41,039 bases of DNA from an uncultured Clostridia bacterium (GTDB lineage Bacteria > Bacillota > Clostridia > Oscillospirales > Ruminococcaceae): NCBI GenBank assembly GCA_947089135.1, contig CAMUJF010000022.1, forward strand, positions 1 to 41,039. The letters run 5' to 3'. The position numbers were made by a program, and so were the translations under genes. The notes beneath the pieces were generated by a model that was not told where the DNA came from, ran no database searches, and was given only the letters and a program-made list of their open reading frames with translations. How positions within the stretch are numbered: position 1 is the stretch's first letter; each line of letters starts with the position of its first letter. This document shows, in pieces, positions 7,807-15,553 of this stretch.

Positions 7807-8853
7807 ATGGCTATGTCGGACGAGGTCCGTGCAAACCCAAGGTACAAAACTCCCAAGAAAAAAAAGAAAAAGAGTTTTGCCGAAAGCTTTATCCCCATGA
7901 AAGGGGACTCGGCGGGCGAAGTGGTCAGCAAGCTTATCGCGCTTGTTTCCATTGCCGCGCTTGCCGTTTGCGCAGTAGTACTGGGACTTTATTTCTATCA
8001 CATCTTTGAAGCCAAGCAGAATCAGAAAAACCTCAGCGAACGCTACAAGGTCTACAACAATCTGACTCAGGTGGGTTCCGCAAATGCAGACCCCGTGCCT
8101 GCGGAAACGGACGGAAGCGGCGAGATCGTCAGAGAACCGCTTGTGAATCTGCCATTTGCAGACGAAATGCTTGCCATTAACAGCGATTATGTGGGCTATG
8201 TTTCCATTCCCGGAGTGGTGAACGAAGCGGTAGTTCAGAGCAAGGACAACGAGTTGTACCTGAAAACCAATATCTACGGTCAGAAGCGTCAGTGCGGAAC
8301 TGTTTTTGCCGACTGCCGAAACGTGGTTAGCGATTACCCCGACCTTCAGTCGGACAACATCATTCTCTACGGTCACAATCAGCGGGACGGAACCATGTTC
8401 GGTCAGCTTGACTACTACAAGTGGGACTACAAATACTGGCTACAGAACCCGTTTATCTACTTTGACAACAAGTACGAGCAGAACGCCTATGTCATTGTCG
8501 CTTCATTTATAATCAACACCGAGCCTGAACACGATAACGGCTATGTTTTCGACTACCAGAACTACATCAATTTTGATGAAGAACACACCTTTGAGTCCTT
8601 TAAAAAGGAAATTGACGCAAGAAGCCATTTCAATACCGGAATCGATATCAACGAAAATGATAAGTTCATTACGCTTTCCACCTGTTCCTACGAGTGGGAG
8701 CCTGCCCGTCATGTCATTATCGGCAGAAAGCTCCGACCGGGAGAAACTACGGAAAATATCGACACCACAAATTTTGCGGTAAATCCCAATCCCAAATGGC
8801 CTGCCGTATACTATAAATACAACGGCGGCACATATGTGGAAAATAACGGGTAA
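7807..8853 (+). CDS. Class B sortase 4
   Basis: A 348-residue class B sortase and the most divergent of the four in its active-site surroundings. A lysine-rich cytoplasmic start (KKKKKK at about 17-22) is followed by FIPMKGDSAGEVVSK (28-42), a membrane helix at about 44-65 and the catalytic barrel. His190 (LYGHN), Cys293 (TLSTC) and Arg301 in EPARHVII complete the triad. The residues after Cys read SYEWEPAR instead of SNEFEPSR. The start ATG 7807 follows AAGGA at suitable spacing; ATG 7813 is an alternative. The gene lies 79 nt after sortase 3 and 42 nt before the SpoIID-domain gene. I infer a distinct substrate preference from the altered active-site loop. Confidence 0.92.
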   Translation: MAMSDEVRANPRYKTPKKKKKKSFAESFIPMKGDSAGEVVSKLIALVSIAALAVCAVVLGLYFYHIFEAKQNQKNLSERYKVYNNLTQVGSANADPVPAETDGSGEIVREPLVNLPFADEMLAINSDYVGYVSIPGVVNEAVVQSKDNELYLKTNIYGQKRQCGTVFADCRNVVSDYPDLQSDNIILYGHNQRDGTMFGQLDYYKWDYKYWLQNPFIYFDNKYEQNAYVIVASFIINTEPEHDNGYVFDYQNYINFDEEHTFESFKKEIDARSHFNTGIDINENDKFITLSTCSYEWEPARHVIIGRKLRPGETTENIDTTNFAVNPNPKWPAVYYKYNGGTYVENNG

Positions 8854-8895
8854 AACAAGCCGTTTAAGGACGTTCAGCCAAAGGAAGGGGATAAC

Positions 8896-10392
8896 ATGAG
8901 GCTTAAAGCTACTCTGGGAGGAATTGCGGCAATGCTTGCCGTGGGCGTTTTCTATACTTTTGCGCTGTGCATGGTTGAGGATGTGGACGCAAGCTCCATT
9001 TCCGCCGAGTACCGCTATGAGGAGGAAACCGCTGAAAACTCTGATTCGGATACGGCGGAGTCTTCCGAAGAAAACATATCTGCAAATACAAGTACAAGCG
9101 GCGCTTCCGCAGACAAGGAATATCTTCCGCAAACTCGGAAACCTGAGCAAACAGAGGCGGAAAGTACTGTCGAAACAGACTCCACCGACGTTGCCTCCGC
9201 CGACGTTGCGGAAAAAAACTACGCGGGCGGAAACACCGGCGTAAGCTTTAACGGCGGGAAAAATCCGGAGTCTGAAACGGAAAAGTCCGCTGACGCGTCG
9301 GACGGTTCCCAAACGGAAATCTCCGAAGCAGCTCCTGCGGAAAAAGAGGAAAACGACGTATCCGATCATGTTAACGGCGGCGGGTCTGACGAAGAGCTTC
9401 CCGAGGAGGAAATCGAGGACATTGAGGATACAAATGATTTAGACGCTGCGGCAGCGGATACGGGAACGGAAATTGAAACGGAACTGATCACGGAAACGGA
9501 ATTCAAACCGTTTGCCGACGACGACGCGGATTTCCTTGCGCTTTTTACGAGCGTGACGGAAACGGAGGCAACGACTGCGGACACCGCGGTTTCCGTTGAC
9601 ATTCCCGCAGGAGGGGATATTTCCACAAGCGAGACCTTTACCGCAAAATATAACGGCTCGACCCACACGGTCAACGCCTATGACCTTATTTGTCAGATCG
9701 TCAATAACGAGATGTCCCCCAGCTTTTCCGACGAAGCCATAAAGGCGCAGGCTGTTGCGGCGTATTCTTATATGAAGTACCACAATGTAAACGGTCTTAC
9801 GCCCTCGGTGTTGGTCAAGAAAAATCCTCCTGACAGGATAAAAAATCTTGTTTCCGAGGTCTGGGGAGTGTGCTGCTACTATAACGGAAGCGTCGCTCAG
9901 ACCGTCTATATGGCTTCATCGTCAGGCTATACCGCAGACGCGAAAAACGTATGGGGCGGCAGCGTTCCGTATCTTAAAAGCGTGTACTGTCCTTTCGACG
10001 TGGACGAAGACCCCAACTACGGTTCCACGCTCAGAGTAAGCGAAAGCAGCATGAGGAGTATGCTTGAAAATTCGCTGGGAATTTCCCTTTCAAACAATCC
10101 CTACAGCTGGCTTGTGGTTCTGAATTACATAGACGGCAATTACGTACATGAAATTTCTATCGACGGACAGAAAACAATTTCGGGTAAAAAGCTCCGCGAA
10201 ACCGTTATGGGTCACAAGCTGAAAAGCGCGGCGTTCGACGTGCGGTACAGCGACGGAGAATTTATCTTTACTACATACGGCTACGGTCACGGCGTGGGAA
10301 TGAGCCAGAACGGCGCAAATATTCTTGCAAAACGGGGCTGGAGCTATTACGATATACTTACATTTTATTTTACGGGAATTGAAGTAATATGA
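8896..10392 (+). CDS. Membrane-anchored SpoIID/LytB-domain protein (putative peptidoglycan lytic enzyme)
   Basis: A 498-residue protein. An N-terminal membrane helix or uncleaved signal (about 7-27) leads into an extracellular Glu/Thr/Ser-rich linker (about 35-245), then a SpoIID/LytB domain (about 250-498). Family knowledge: SpoIID is a lytic transglycosylase acting on stem-peptide-free glycan during engulfment. The domain shows NNEMSPSFSDEAIKAQAVAA (271-290), whose Glu272 matches the catalytic glutamate position, and GYGHGVGMSQNGAN (462-475) near the end. The context is not sporulation: it follows four sortases and overlaps the next gene. Its linker resembles the acidic arms of sortase 3. 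I infer a wall-cutting partner that opens peptidoglycan for surface-protein attachment or export. The ATG is preceded by AAGGAAGGGG. Confidence 0.85.
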   Translation: MRLKATLGGIAAMLAVGVFYTFALCMVEDVDASSISAEYRYEEETAENSDSDTAESSEENISANTSTSGASADKEYLPQTRKPEQTEAESTVETDSTDVASADVAEKNYAGGNTGVSFNGGKNPESETEKSADASDGSQTEISEAAPAEKEENDVSDHVNGGGSDEELPEEEIEDIEDTNDLDAAAADTGTEIETELITETEFKPFADDDADFLALFTSVTETEATTADTAVSVDIPAGGDISTSETFTAKYNGSTHTVNAYDLICQIVNNEMSPSFSDEAIKAQAVAAYSYMKYHNVNGLTPSVLVKKNPPDRIKNLVSEVWGVCCYYNGSVAQTVYMASSSGYTADAKNVWGGSVPYLKSVYCPFDVDEDPNYGSTLRVSESSMRSMLENSLGISLSNNPYSWLVVLNYIDGNYVHEISIDGQKTISGKKLRETVMGHKLKSAAFDVRYSDGEFIFTTYGYGHGVGMSQNGANILAKRGWSYYDILTFYFTGIEVI

Positions 10393-11711
10393 CAATATAT
10401 GAAATAATTACCAAAAAAAAGCATAACGCCGAGCTCAGCACGGAGGAGATAAATTGGGTCGTCGCGGACTATTGCCGCGGCGATATCCCGGATTATCAGA
10501 TGTCCGCACTGTTAATGGCGGTATGCTTTAATTCTTTATCGGACAGGGAGACCGCCGACCTGACCATGGCTATGGCGTATTCTGGAGATATGCTCAAACC
10601 CGAAACAGGCGGATTCAATGCTGACAAGCACAGCACAGGCGGCGTGGGAGACAAGACTACTCTCATTACCGCTCCCATTGCGGCGGCGTGCGGAGTGTTT
10701 GTTCCCAAAATGTCCGGACGAGGTCTGGGACACACAGGCGGCACTATCGACAAGCTTGAAGCTATTCCCGGATTCCGAACCGATCTCCCTTATGAAAAAT
10801 TTATCGGTACGGTCAAAAGAGCGGGTTTTGCCGTTGCAGGTCAGACGGGTTCGCTTGTCCCCGCGGACAAAAAAATTTACGCTCTGAGGAACGCTACCGC
10901 AACGGTGGACAGCATTCCGCTGATATGTTCTTCTATAATGAGCAAAAAGCTCGCTACCGGCGCGGACGGTATCGTTCTTGACGTAAAAGTAGGCGACGGC
11001 GCGTTCATGAAAACCGTTGCCGAAGCGGAAAAGCTTGCGGAGTCAATGGTTAAGGTGGGGCAGCTTGCGGGACGTAAATGCTCGGCAGTCCTCACCGACA
11101 TGAGCAAGCCTTTGGGAAAAGCCGTAGGAAATTCCCTCGAAGTAATTGAAGCGATAGAGACTTTGAAAGGAAACACGCCCAAGGCTTCGCCGCTGCGGGA
11201 AATTTCCCTGACGCTTGCGGCGGAAATGCTCGTTACCGCGGGAAAAGGCGATTCGGTGCAATGCCTTGCTATGGCGGAAAAAGCTTTGGATTCTGGAGCT
11301 GCTTTGGAACGTTTAAGGCTGATGATAGAACTTCAGGGGGGAGATCCCCGCGTTATTGATGATTACGGTCTTTTCGGAAAGGCTCGTTTCTGCCGTGAGA
11401 TTTTTGCGGACAGGGACGGTTTCCTGAACGGCATAGCCTGTGAGCAGACAGGTATGACGTCACTGCGGCTCGGCGCGGGACGCCTCACAAAGGAATCGGA
11501 TATCGACCCTTCCGCGGGAATAGTTTTTGACAAGACCGTCGGAGAACGGGTCTGCAAGGGCGAACGGCTTGCAACACTGATGACTTCGGCAGAAAACGTT
11601 CTTGACGATATCGCGGAGGGATTCAAAAGAGTTTTTCGGATCGAAGAGGAAAGCAGGGTGCAGGAAAATTTCCCGAAAAAAAATATAATAAAAATTATAA
11701 AAGGGTATTGA
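10389..11711 (+). CDS. pdp: Pyrimidine-nucleoside phosphorylase / thymidine phosphorylase
   Basis: A 440-residue enzyme that splits thymidine, uridine or deoxyuridine with phosphate into base and (deoxy)ribose-1-phosphate, feeding nucleoside salvage in the cytoplasm. Full family length. The thymidine/pyrimidine-nucleoside phosphorylase signature SGRGLGHTGGTIDKLEA lies at about 109-125, and the phosphate-binding KHSTGGVGDKT at 80-90. Firmicutes enzymes of this type usually accept both uridine and thymidine (Pdp), so the symbol could equally be deoA. Its ATG overlaps the stop of the SpoIID-domain gene (ATGA), implying translational coupling to the sortase operon. I see no functional link to the cell wall, so it may be a passenger. 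Confidence 0.92.
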   Translation: MTIYEIITKKKHNAELSTEEINWVVADYCRGDIPDYQMSALLMAVCFNSLSDRETADLTMAMAYSGDMLKPETGGFNADKHSTGGVGDKTTLITAPIAAACGVFVPKMSGRGLGHTGGTIDKLEAIPGFRTDLPYEKFIGTVKRAGFAVAGQTGSLVPADKKIYALRNATATVDSIPLICSSIMSKKLATGADGIVLDVKVGDGAFMKTVAEAEKLAESMVKVGQLAGRKCSAVLTDMSKPLGKAVGNSLEVIEAIETLKGNTPKASPLREISLTLAAEMLVTAGKGDSVQCLAMAEKALDSGAALERLRLMIELQGGDPRVIDDYGLFGKARFCREIFADRDGFLNGIACEQTGMTSLRLGAGRLTKESDIDPSAGIVFDKTVGERVCKGERLATLMTSAENVLDDIAEGFKRVFRIEEESRVQENFPKKNIIKIIKGY

Positions 11712-11748
11712 CATTTAATATTATATATAGTATAATATTAAATGTCAA
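11708..11748 (+). promoter_or_regulatory. Consensus promoter inside a perfect 16-bp inverted repeat
   Basis: TTGACATTTAATATTA (11708-11723) and its exact reverse complement (11733-11748) flank a 9-nt spacer. On the plus strand this contains -35 TTGACA (11708-11713), a 17-bp spacer and -10 TATAAT (11731-11736), a perfect consensus. It drives the zinc-ribbon gene at 11807 after a leader of about 60 nt. The minus strand also shows TTGACA with a TATAAT 15 bp away or TAATAT 17 bp away, so divergent antisense transcription into the preceding gene is possible. The -35 overlaps the stop codon of that gene. The symmetry suggests a dimeric regulator. Confidence 0.75.
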
Positions 11749-11806
11749 GCAAAGCATACGCACACAAACCCAACAAATGTACAAATTTTGAACGGAGGTA
11801 TTTCAA

Positions 11807-12283
11807 ATGAGCGATATTTTAAAGAAGATCGGCGACACACTTACCGACGCGGGCAAAACCGTGGGCGAAAAGACCAAGCAGGTTGGAAGCGTGGCAAAAA
11901 TGAATGCCAAGATCATTTCCTGCGAGCATTCGATCAGCGAGAACTATACTATCCTGGGCAAGTACTACTACGATACTTACAAGGATAACCCGGACGAGGC
12001 GATCGCCGAGACCGTTAACGCTGTTACCGCTTCCATTGATACCATTGCCGAGCTTAAAAGCGAGCTTTTGGCTATCAAGGGTCTGATAAAGTGCCAAAAG
12101 TGCGGCAGCGAGTGTCCTTTCGAGGATACGTTCTGCGGCAAGTGCGGCGCGGAACTGGAAAAGCCCGAACCTGCCGAGGAAGAGGTCGAGGAAACTGAGG
12201 AGATCGACGAAGCGGCAGAGGACGAGGTTCCCAACATTGTCGTAGTCGACGGAGATTCTTCCGACGAAAACACCGCAGAGTAA
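11807..12283 (+). CDS. Zinc-ribbon domain protein of unknown function
   Basis: A 158-residue soluble protein. Residues 1-92 are helical, probably a coiled coil. A zinc ribbon follows with paired cysteines at 96/99 and 110/113 (KCQKCG ... FCGKCGAEL). The tail from about 118 is very acidic. There is no signal peptide or membrane helix. The start is supported by ACGGAGG about 9 nt before the ATG. It has its own consensus promoter in a palindrome and a strong terminator, so it is a single-gene unit. Such helical-plus-ribbon proteins are widespread in Firmicutes without an assigned function. The neighbours do not help. Confidence 0.85.
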   Translation: MSDILKKIGDTLTDAGKTVGEKTKQVGSVAKMNAKIISCEHSISENYTILGKYYYDTYKDNPDEAIAETVNAVTASIDTIAELKSELLAIKGLIKCQKCGSECPFEDTFCGKCGAELEKPEPAEEEVEETEEIDEAAEDEVPNIVVVDGDSSDENTAE

Positions 12284-12304
12284 TAAATTCTGAACGGTAA
12301 AAAA

Positions 12305-12350
12305 CAGTCCCGGCTGCAAGGATAATCCTGCAAGCCGGGATTGTTTTATT
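12305..12350 (+). terminator. Rho-independent terminator of the zinc-ribbon gene
   Basis: cagtcccggct and agccgggattg pair around a second imperfect inner stem (tgcaagga / tcctgca) between 12305 and 12343, followed by ttttatttttat. It also lies downstream of the convergent TPR lipoprotein gene and may serve both. Confidence 0.75.
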
Positions 12351-12414
12351 TTTATAGTTACTCAACTTTTCTCTATAACATTGTACTGAAAACGACCGCC
12401 GTATGCTGCGCCGT

Positions 12415-13074
12415 TTATTTATCCAGCTTCGCAAGACGGTCGTTTATCTCGTCAATTTTGGAATAACCCAGCGCCTGCGCTTTAGCAAGCGCGTCAGCGG
12501 ACTTTTCGGGTTCCAGAGCCATTTTATAGGCGATTGCAAGATAAGCGTAAACGTCCGGACTTTCGGGGGAAATTTCCTGCGCCGATTCAAGATAATCTAT
12601 AGCAGACATGGGCTTGCCAAGCTCTATTGAGAGCGATCCCAAGCTTATATAAAGGGCGGCGGAATCCGAGTTGTGGGGATCGTACTTTAACGCGGTCTGA
12701 TAGCACTCCATTGCCTTGTCCCGTTCGCCTATCTTTCTGTATGCCACTCCAAGGCTCACCCAGCCGCTGAAATACTCCGGCTCCGCTTCAACGCATTTGA
12801 GCTGGTAATCAACGCATTTTCCGTAGTTTTCAAGATGATAGAAGCAGTTGCCCATGCAGTAGTAAAGTTCCGCGGCTTTAAAATTTTTCAAACCCGCTTC
12901 CTCTGCTTCGGTAAATTTCTCCAGCGCCTCCTCATAGCTGCCCGCTGTGTAGAGCTTTTTACCCTCGGCGGCGATCTTGTCCCCCGACATTCCGCAGGAC
13001 GCAAATGTCAGCAGGGATAATATCAGCAGTACCGCGCCTGCCGCGAAACCGAAACGTATTTTTCTGCCGTTCAT
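12415..13074 (-). CDS. TPR-repeat lipoprotein
   Basis: A 219-residue predicted lipoprotein. The basic N-terminus, hydrophobic helix (about 11-24) and lipobox FASC place the lipidated Cys at residue 27, so the protein is anchored outside the membrane. The rest is tetratricopeptide repeats. At least four are visible, for example AEGKKLYTAGSYEEALEKF, AELYYCMGNCFYHLENYGKC, WVSLGVAYRKIGERDKAMEC and VYAYLAIAYKMALEPEKS. TPR proteins act as binding scaffolds; the partner is not evident. The start ATG is preceded by AAAGGAAC. It sits 36 nt downstream of the MazG-like gene on the same strand, so the two are probably cotranscribed. Confidence 0.88.
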   Translation of the reverse strand: MNGRKIRFGFAAGAVLLILSLLTFASCGMSGDKIAAEGKKLYTAGSYEEALEKFTEAEEAGLKNFKAAELYYCMGNCFYHLENYGKCVDYQLKCVEAEPEYFSGWVSLGVAYRKIGERDKAMECYQTALKYDPHNSDSAALYISLGSLSIELGKPMSAIDYLESAQEISPESPDVYAYLAIAYKMALEPEKSADALAKAQALGYSKIDEINDRLAKLDK

Positions 13075-13110
13075 ACCGATCGTTCCTTTCTTTACGCATG
13101 AATACCTATA

Positions 13111-13449
13111 TCAGATATCTCCGCTGAGACGAACCTGAGAGCGTTCGGTCTCAAAGCCGTCGGGATATCTTTTTTTCAGCTTGTCAATATTGAGCTGCAT
13201 GACTTCCTCAAGGGAAACGTCCAGCGCAAAAGCGGTCTCCGCAAGGTACCATGCCACGTCCCCAAGTTCCTTTATAAGGTGCTCCCTGTCAAGCTCGTGA
13301 CCCTGCGCAAGCCATTTTTTAACGATGTCAATGGCTTCGCCGGACTCTCCGCAAAGTCCCATAACGCCGTTTATCAGCGCGTCTCTTTTGGTACTTACAG
13401 ACGGGCTCAGCGTCGTCATTGCAAGCTTTTGATATTCGTTTATCGTCAT
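13111..13449 (-). CDS. MazG-like nucleotide pyrophosphohydrolase
   Basis: A 112-residue all-alpha NTP pyrophosphohydrolase of the MazG/dUTPase superfamily, which hydrolyses nucleoside triphosphates to monophosphates plus pyrophosphate, often as house-cleaning. The Mg-binding pattern is present: GESGEAIDIVKKW gives ExxE at 35/38, and ELGDVAWYLA gives ExxD at 61/64. The single-domain length fits the short MazG-like group. The ATG is preceded by AAAGGAG. It is the first gene of a leftward pair with the TPR lipoprotein and divergent from the lipoprotein at 13767. The substrate cannot be read from the sequence. Confidence 0.88.
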   Translation of the reverse strand: MTINEYQKLAMTTLSPSVSTKRDALINGVMGLCGESGEAIDIVKKWLAQGHELDREHLIKELGDVAWYLAETAFALDVSLEEVMQLNIDKLKKRYPDGFETERSQVRLSGDI

Positions 13450-13654
13450 TTTTAATTTCTCCTTTTTATTTTACCGCGGAAAACAACTTTCCGTTTCTTC
13501 GGGGTTTACGAAAAATATGTATTACAGTATCAATTATAAATCATCGCTTCTTTGAATACAATATTCCTTGCAAATAGTTCACCGAAAATTAACAAACTGC
13601 GTCCGCAAAAGGCTTTTGTACCCTGCAAGTAATAAAACTGTAAACGAAATGTAA

Positions 13655-13683
13655 TTGATTTCACACCGGAAAGATGATATAAT
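13655..13683 (+). promoter_or_regulatory. Promoter of the IseA-like lipoprotein gene
   Basis: TTGATT (13655-13660), a 17-bp spacer and TATAAT (13678-13683). Transcription would start near 13690, about 75 nt before the chosen start codon. The remaining 13450-13654 is AT-rich, divergent and without a gene. Confidence 0.6.
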
Positions 13684-13766
13684 TATTACAGGAATAAAAA
13701 GATAACTGCGGAAATTTATTCCCTTTGAGTGTGTCAATATCTGTCGGAAAGGAGCGTGAAAATATA

Positions 13767-15113
13767 TTGAGATATAAATTTTGTACCGCTGCTATGGCTC
13801 TTTCGTTATTGACAGCTGCGGCTTTGTTCAGCTCGTGCGGTTACGGAGCCGGTCAAAAAATCAGCGAAATATCCGAGGAGACCGCTCCTGCCGAGACTTC
13901 AGAGCTTCTTGTGAGAAACGCTCCCGCCGCCTATTCTCTTGATAACGGCATTGAGACCGACAGCGAACCTTTCACATACTACACATATGATTTTTCGGTA
14001 TACGGCAACAACTATATGATAACGGTAACTCCGGACGAAAACGGCACGGGTCTTACGCTTACCGTTGAGGACAATCAGTTCGGCTTCACAAAATTCAGCG
14101 TTGTTCCTCCCGACAACTATATGGTGAATTTTCCGTATTCACAGCAGTACGCAAGTCAGATATGCACGGTGATAAAAAGCTCCTCCGAGGAAAACGGAGG
14201 TATACCCGACCTGCTGAAAATAGACTTTTTCCTCATGAACTTTGACGACGAAACGCTTCCGTACAGTGTGAGCAGACTGTATTCCATTCTGGACGGCCGC
14301 CTTGTGGAGGTAGAGGTCTACAACACCGAGCTGCAGGAAAGCAATGCAGCGGACGCTGCTGACGACTTAGATCAGGCTGTCGGCGTTATGACGATGAAGA
14401 GCGCTTTCGTTCAGGACGATGACGCCGGAGTCCTTGACCGTATGAGCTATATACCCGAAAGCAGCTTGTACCGCACGGAAGACCTCAAATTCATGCCCGA
14501 ACCGATCGTTACTGTGAACGGGGACGGGAGCCTTTCGACTGAAATAATAACCTACACCCTGAATCCAAACGATATGACAATGCGCCGCGCACGCGAAACA
14601 TGGACTGACGTTTTAAATAACCCTCTTTATTACGGCTACGCCGCTCATGCTATCGCAGGAAATATATATCAGTACTTCATTGCCACAAGCCTCAATGTGA
14701 GCGACTATGAGAATTATGTGGAAGTCGGAACAGCGGATAACGGCGACAGCAGGTATTTCTTTAAGGTGGACGATCCGAGGTTTTCTACCCTTACGGAGCT
14801 GAGAAGCTACGTTCTCAAATACTTTGACGAAAAGATAGTCAACGAGATGTTTTTGAAAGCTCCTCAGCAGTACCGCGATATCGGCGGAGAGCTTTACACA
14901 ATTCTCGGCGACGGAGGCATTAACGAGGAGTTGGGCAAGCTTACCATAACAAGCTGGGAAATAGACGGAAATACGGTGACATACCACACAAAGCAGGAAA
15001 AGTACAACAGCGATCATGTTCTGGACGGATATGTAGACGGCGGAGATTTCGTTATTGAAGTAAGCGGCGGGGACAGCTTTGTTGTAAAGCAGTATAGGTA
15101 TCCTAACAGTTAA
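13767..15113 (+). CDS. Lipoprotein with an IseA-like (DL-endopeptidase inhibitor) domain
   Basis: A 448-residue predicted lipoprotein. A signal helix and lipobox LFSSC place the lipidated Cys at residue 24. I chose TTG 13767 because AAAGGAG at 13748-13754 lies 12 nt upstream; the TTG at 13725 lacks a ribosome site. Residues about 30-280 show no family I recognise, with repeated beta-type sequence. The C-terminal part, about 330-440, reads RYFFKVDDPRFSTLTELRSY, KYFDEKIVN and GELYTILGDGG. This resembles the IseA/YoeB family, which inhibits D,L-endopeptidase autolysins in Bacillus (family knowledge; resemblance judged by eye). If right, it would moderate wall hydrolysis at the membrane surface. 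A terminator follows at 15220. Confidence 0.6.
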   Translation: MRYKFCTAAMALSLLTAAALFSSCGYGAGQKISEISEETAPAETSELLVRNAPAAYSLDNGIETDSEPFTYYTYDFSVYGNNYMITVTPDENGTGLTLTVEDNQFGFTKFSVVPPDNYMVNFPYSQQYASQICTVIKSSSEENGGIPDLLKIDFFLMNFDDETLPYSVSRLYSILDGRLVEVEVYNTELQESNAADAADDLDQAVGVMTMKSAFVQDDDAGVLDRMSYIPESSLYRTEDLKFMPEPIVTVNGDGSLSTEIITYTLNPNDMTMRRARETWTDVLNNPLYYGYAAHAIAGNIYQYFIATSLNVSDYENYVEVGTADNGDSRYFFKVDDPRFSTLTELRSYVLKYFDEKIVNEMFLKAPQQYRDIGGELYTILGDGGINEELGKLTITSWEIDGNTVTYHTKQEKYNSDHVLDGYVDGGDFVIEVSGGDSFVVKQYRYPNS

Positions 15114-15219
15114 TGACATTTACACTATGCTTAAGCTGCCAATATTTCTTTCAGTGCCCAGTGCCGTTTGACAAGCAAAATGAGAAAAACAATACCGAAA
15201 TGAAATAAAAAAACCAAAA

Positions 15220-15258
15220 CCCTGCTTCTCGGTTATACAGAAAAGCAGGGATATTTTT
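15220..15258 (+). terminator. Rho-independent terminator
   Basis: ccctgctt (15220-15227) and aagcaggg (15243-15250) form an 8-bp perfect stem with a 15-nt loop, followed by atatttttt. It lies about 105 nt past the lipoprotein stop. Confidence 0.7.
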
Positions 15259-15272
15259 TGCATCGCCCGTGA

Positions 15273-15470
15273 AGTTTCGTCATAAAAAATCACGTTAAGG
15301 AACGTAGAATTTTAGGAATTCGGAATACAAGAGTTATTGCCGGAGATCAAAGAGATGTTGTCCCAATGAAGACACAAAAGCAAGTAGAGGATGCTGCGGG
15401 AAGAAGTCCTATAAAAAGGCAAAAAACCGCACCGAAAGAATTAATAAATTATGTTTCAAAAAATGTATAA
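15273..15470 (+). pseudogene. Orphan C-terminal gene remnant, unrecognised
   Basis: A 65-codon open frame with no start codon or ribosome site, running from just after a TGA to a TAA. Its composition looks protein-like: RVIAGDQRDVVPMKTQKQ, then VEDAAGRSPIKRQKTAPKEL and INYVSKNV. It appears to be the tail of a larger basic protein whose front has been lost. I do not recognise the family. It might come from a phage or a polymorphic toxin, but nothing proves either. It sits between a terminator and the promoter of the PduL gene. Confidence 0.4.
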
Positions 15471-15490
15471 AAGCAATTGCAATATTTTTC

Positions 15491-15519
15491 TTGACCTTTC
15501 AGGACGAAAGTAGTATACT
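15491..15519 (+). promoter_or_regulatory. Promoter of the PduL-esterase operon
   Basis: TTGACC (15491-15496), a 17-bp spacer and TATACT (15514-15519), giving a short leader to the GGAGG at 15542 and ATG at 15554. Confidence 0.7.
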
Positions 15520-15553
15520 TATTATAGAATATTTTACTTTTGGAGGAATTATT

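Noticed and set aside
9124..9138. LPQTR sequence (residues 77-81) in the SpoIID-domain protein as a sortase substrate motif
   Set aside because: It lies in the middle of a low-complexity linker, with no hydrophobic helix and basic tail after it. Sorting signals are C-terminal.
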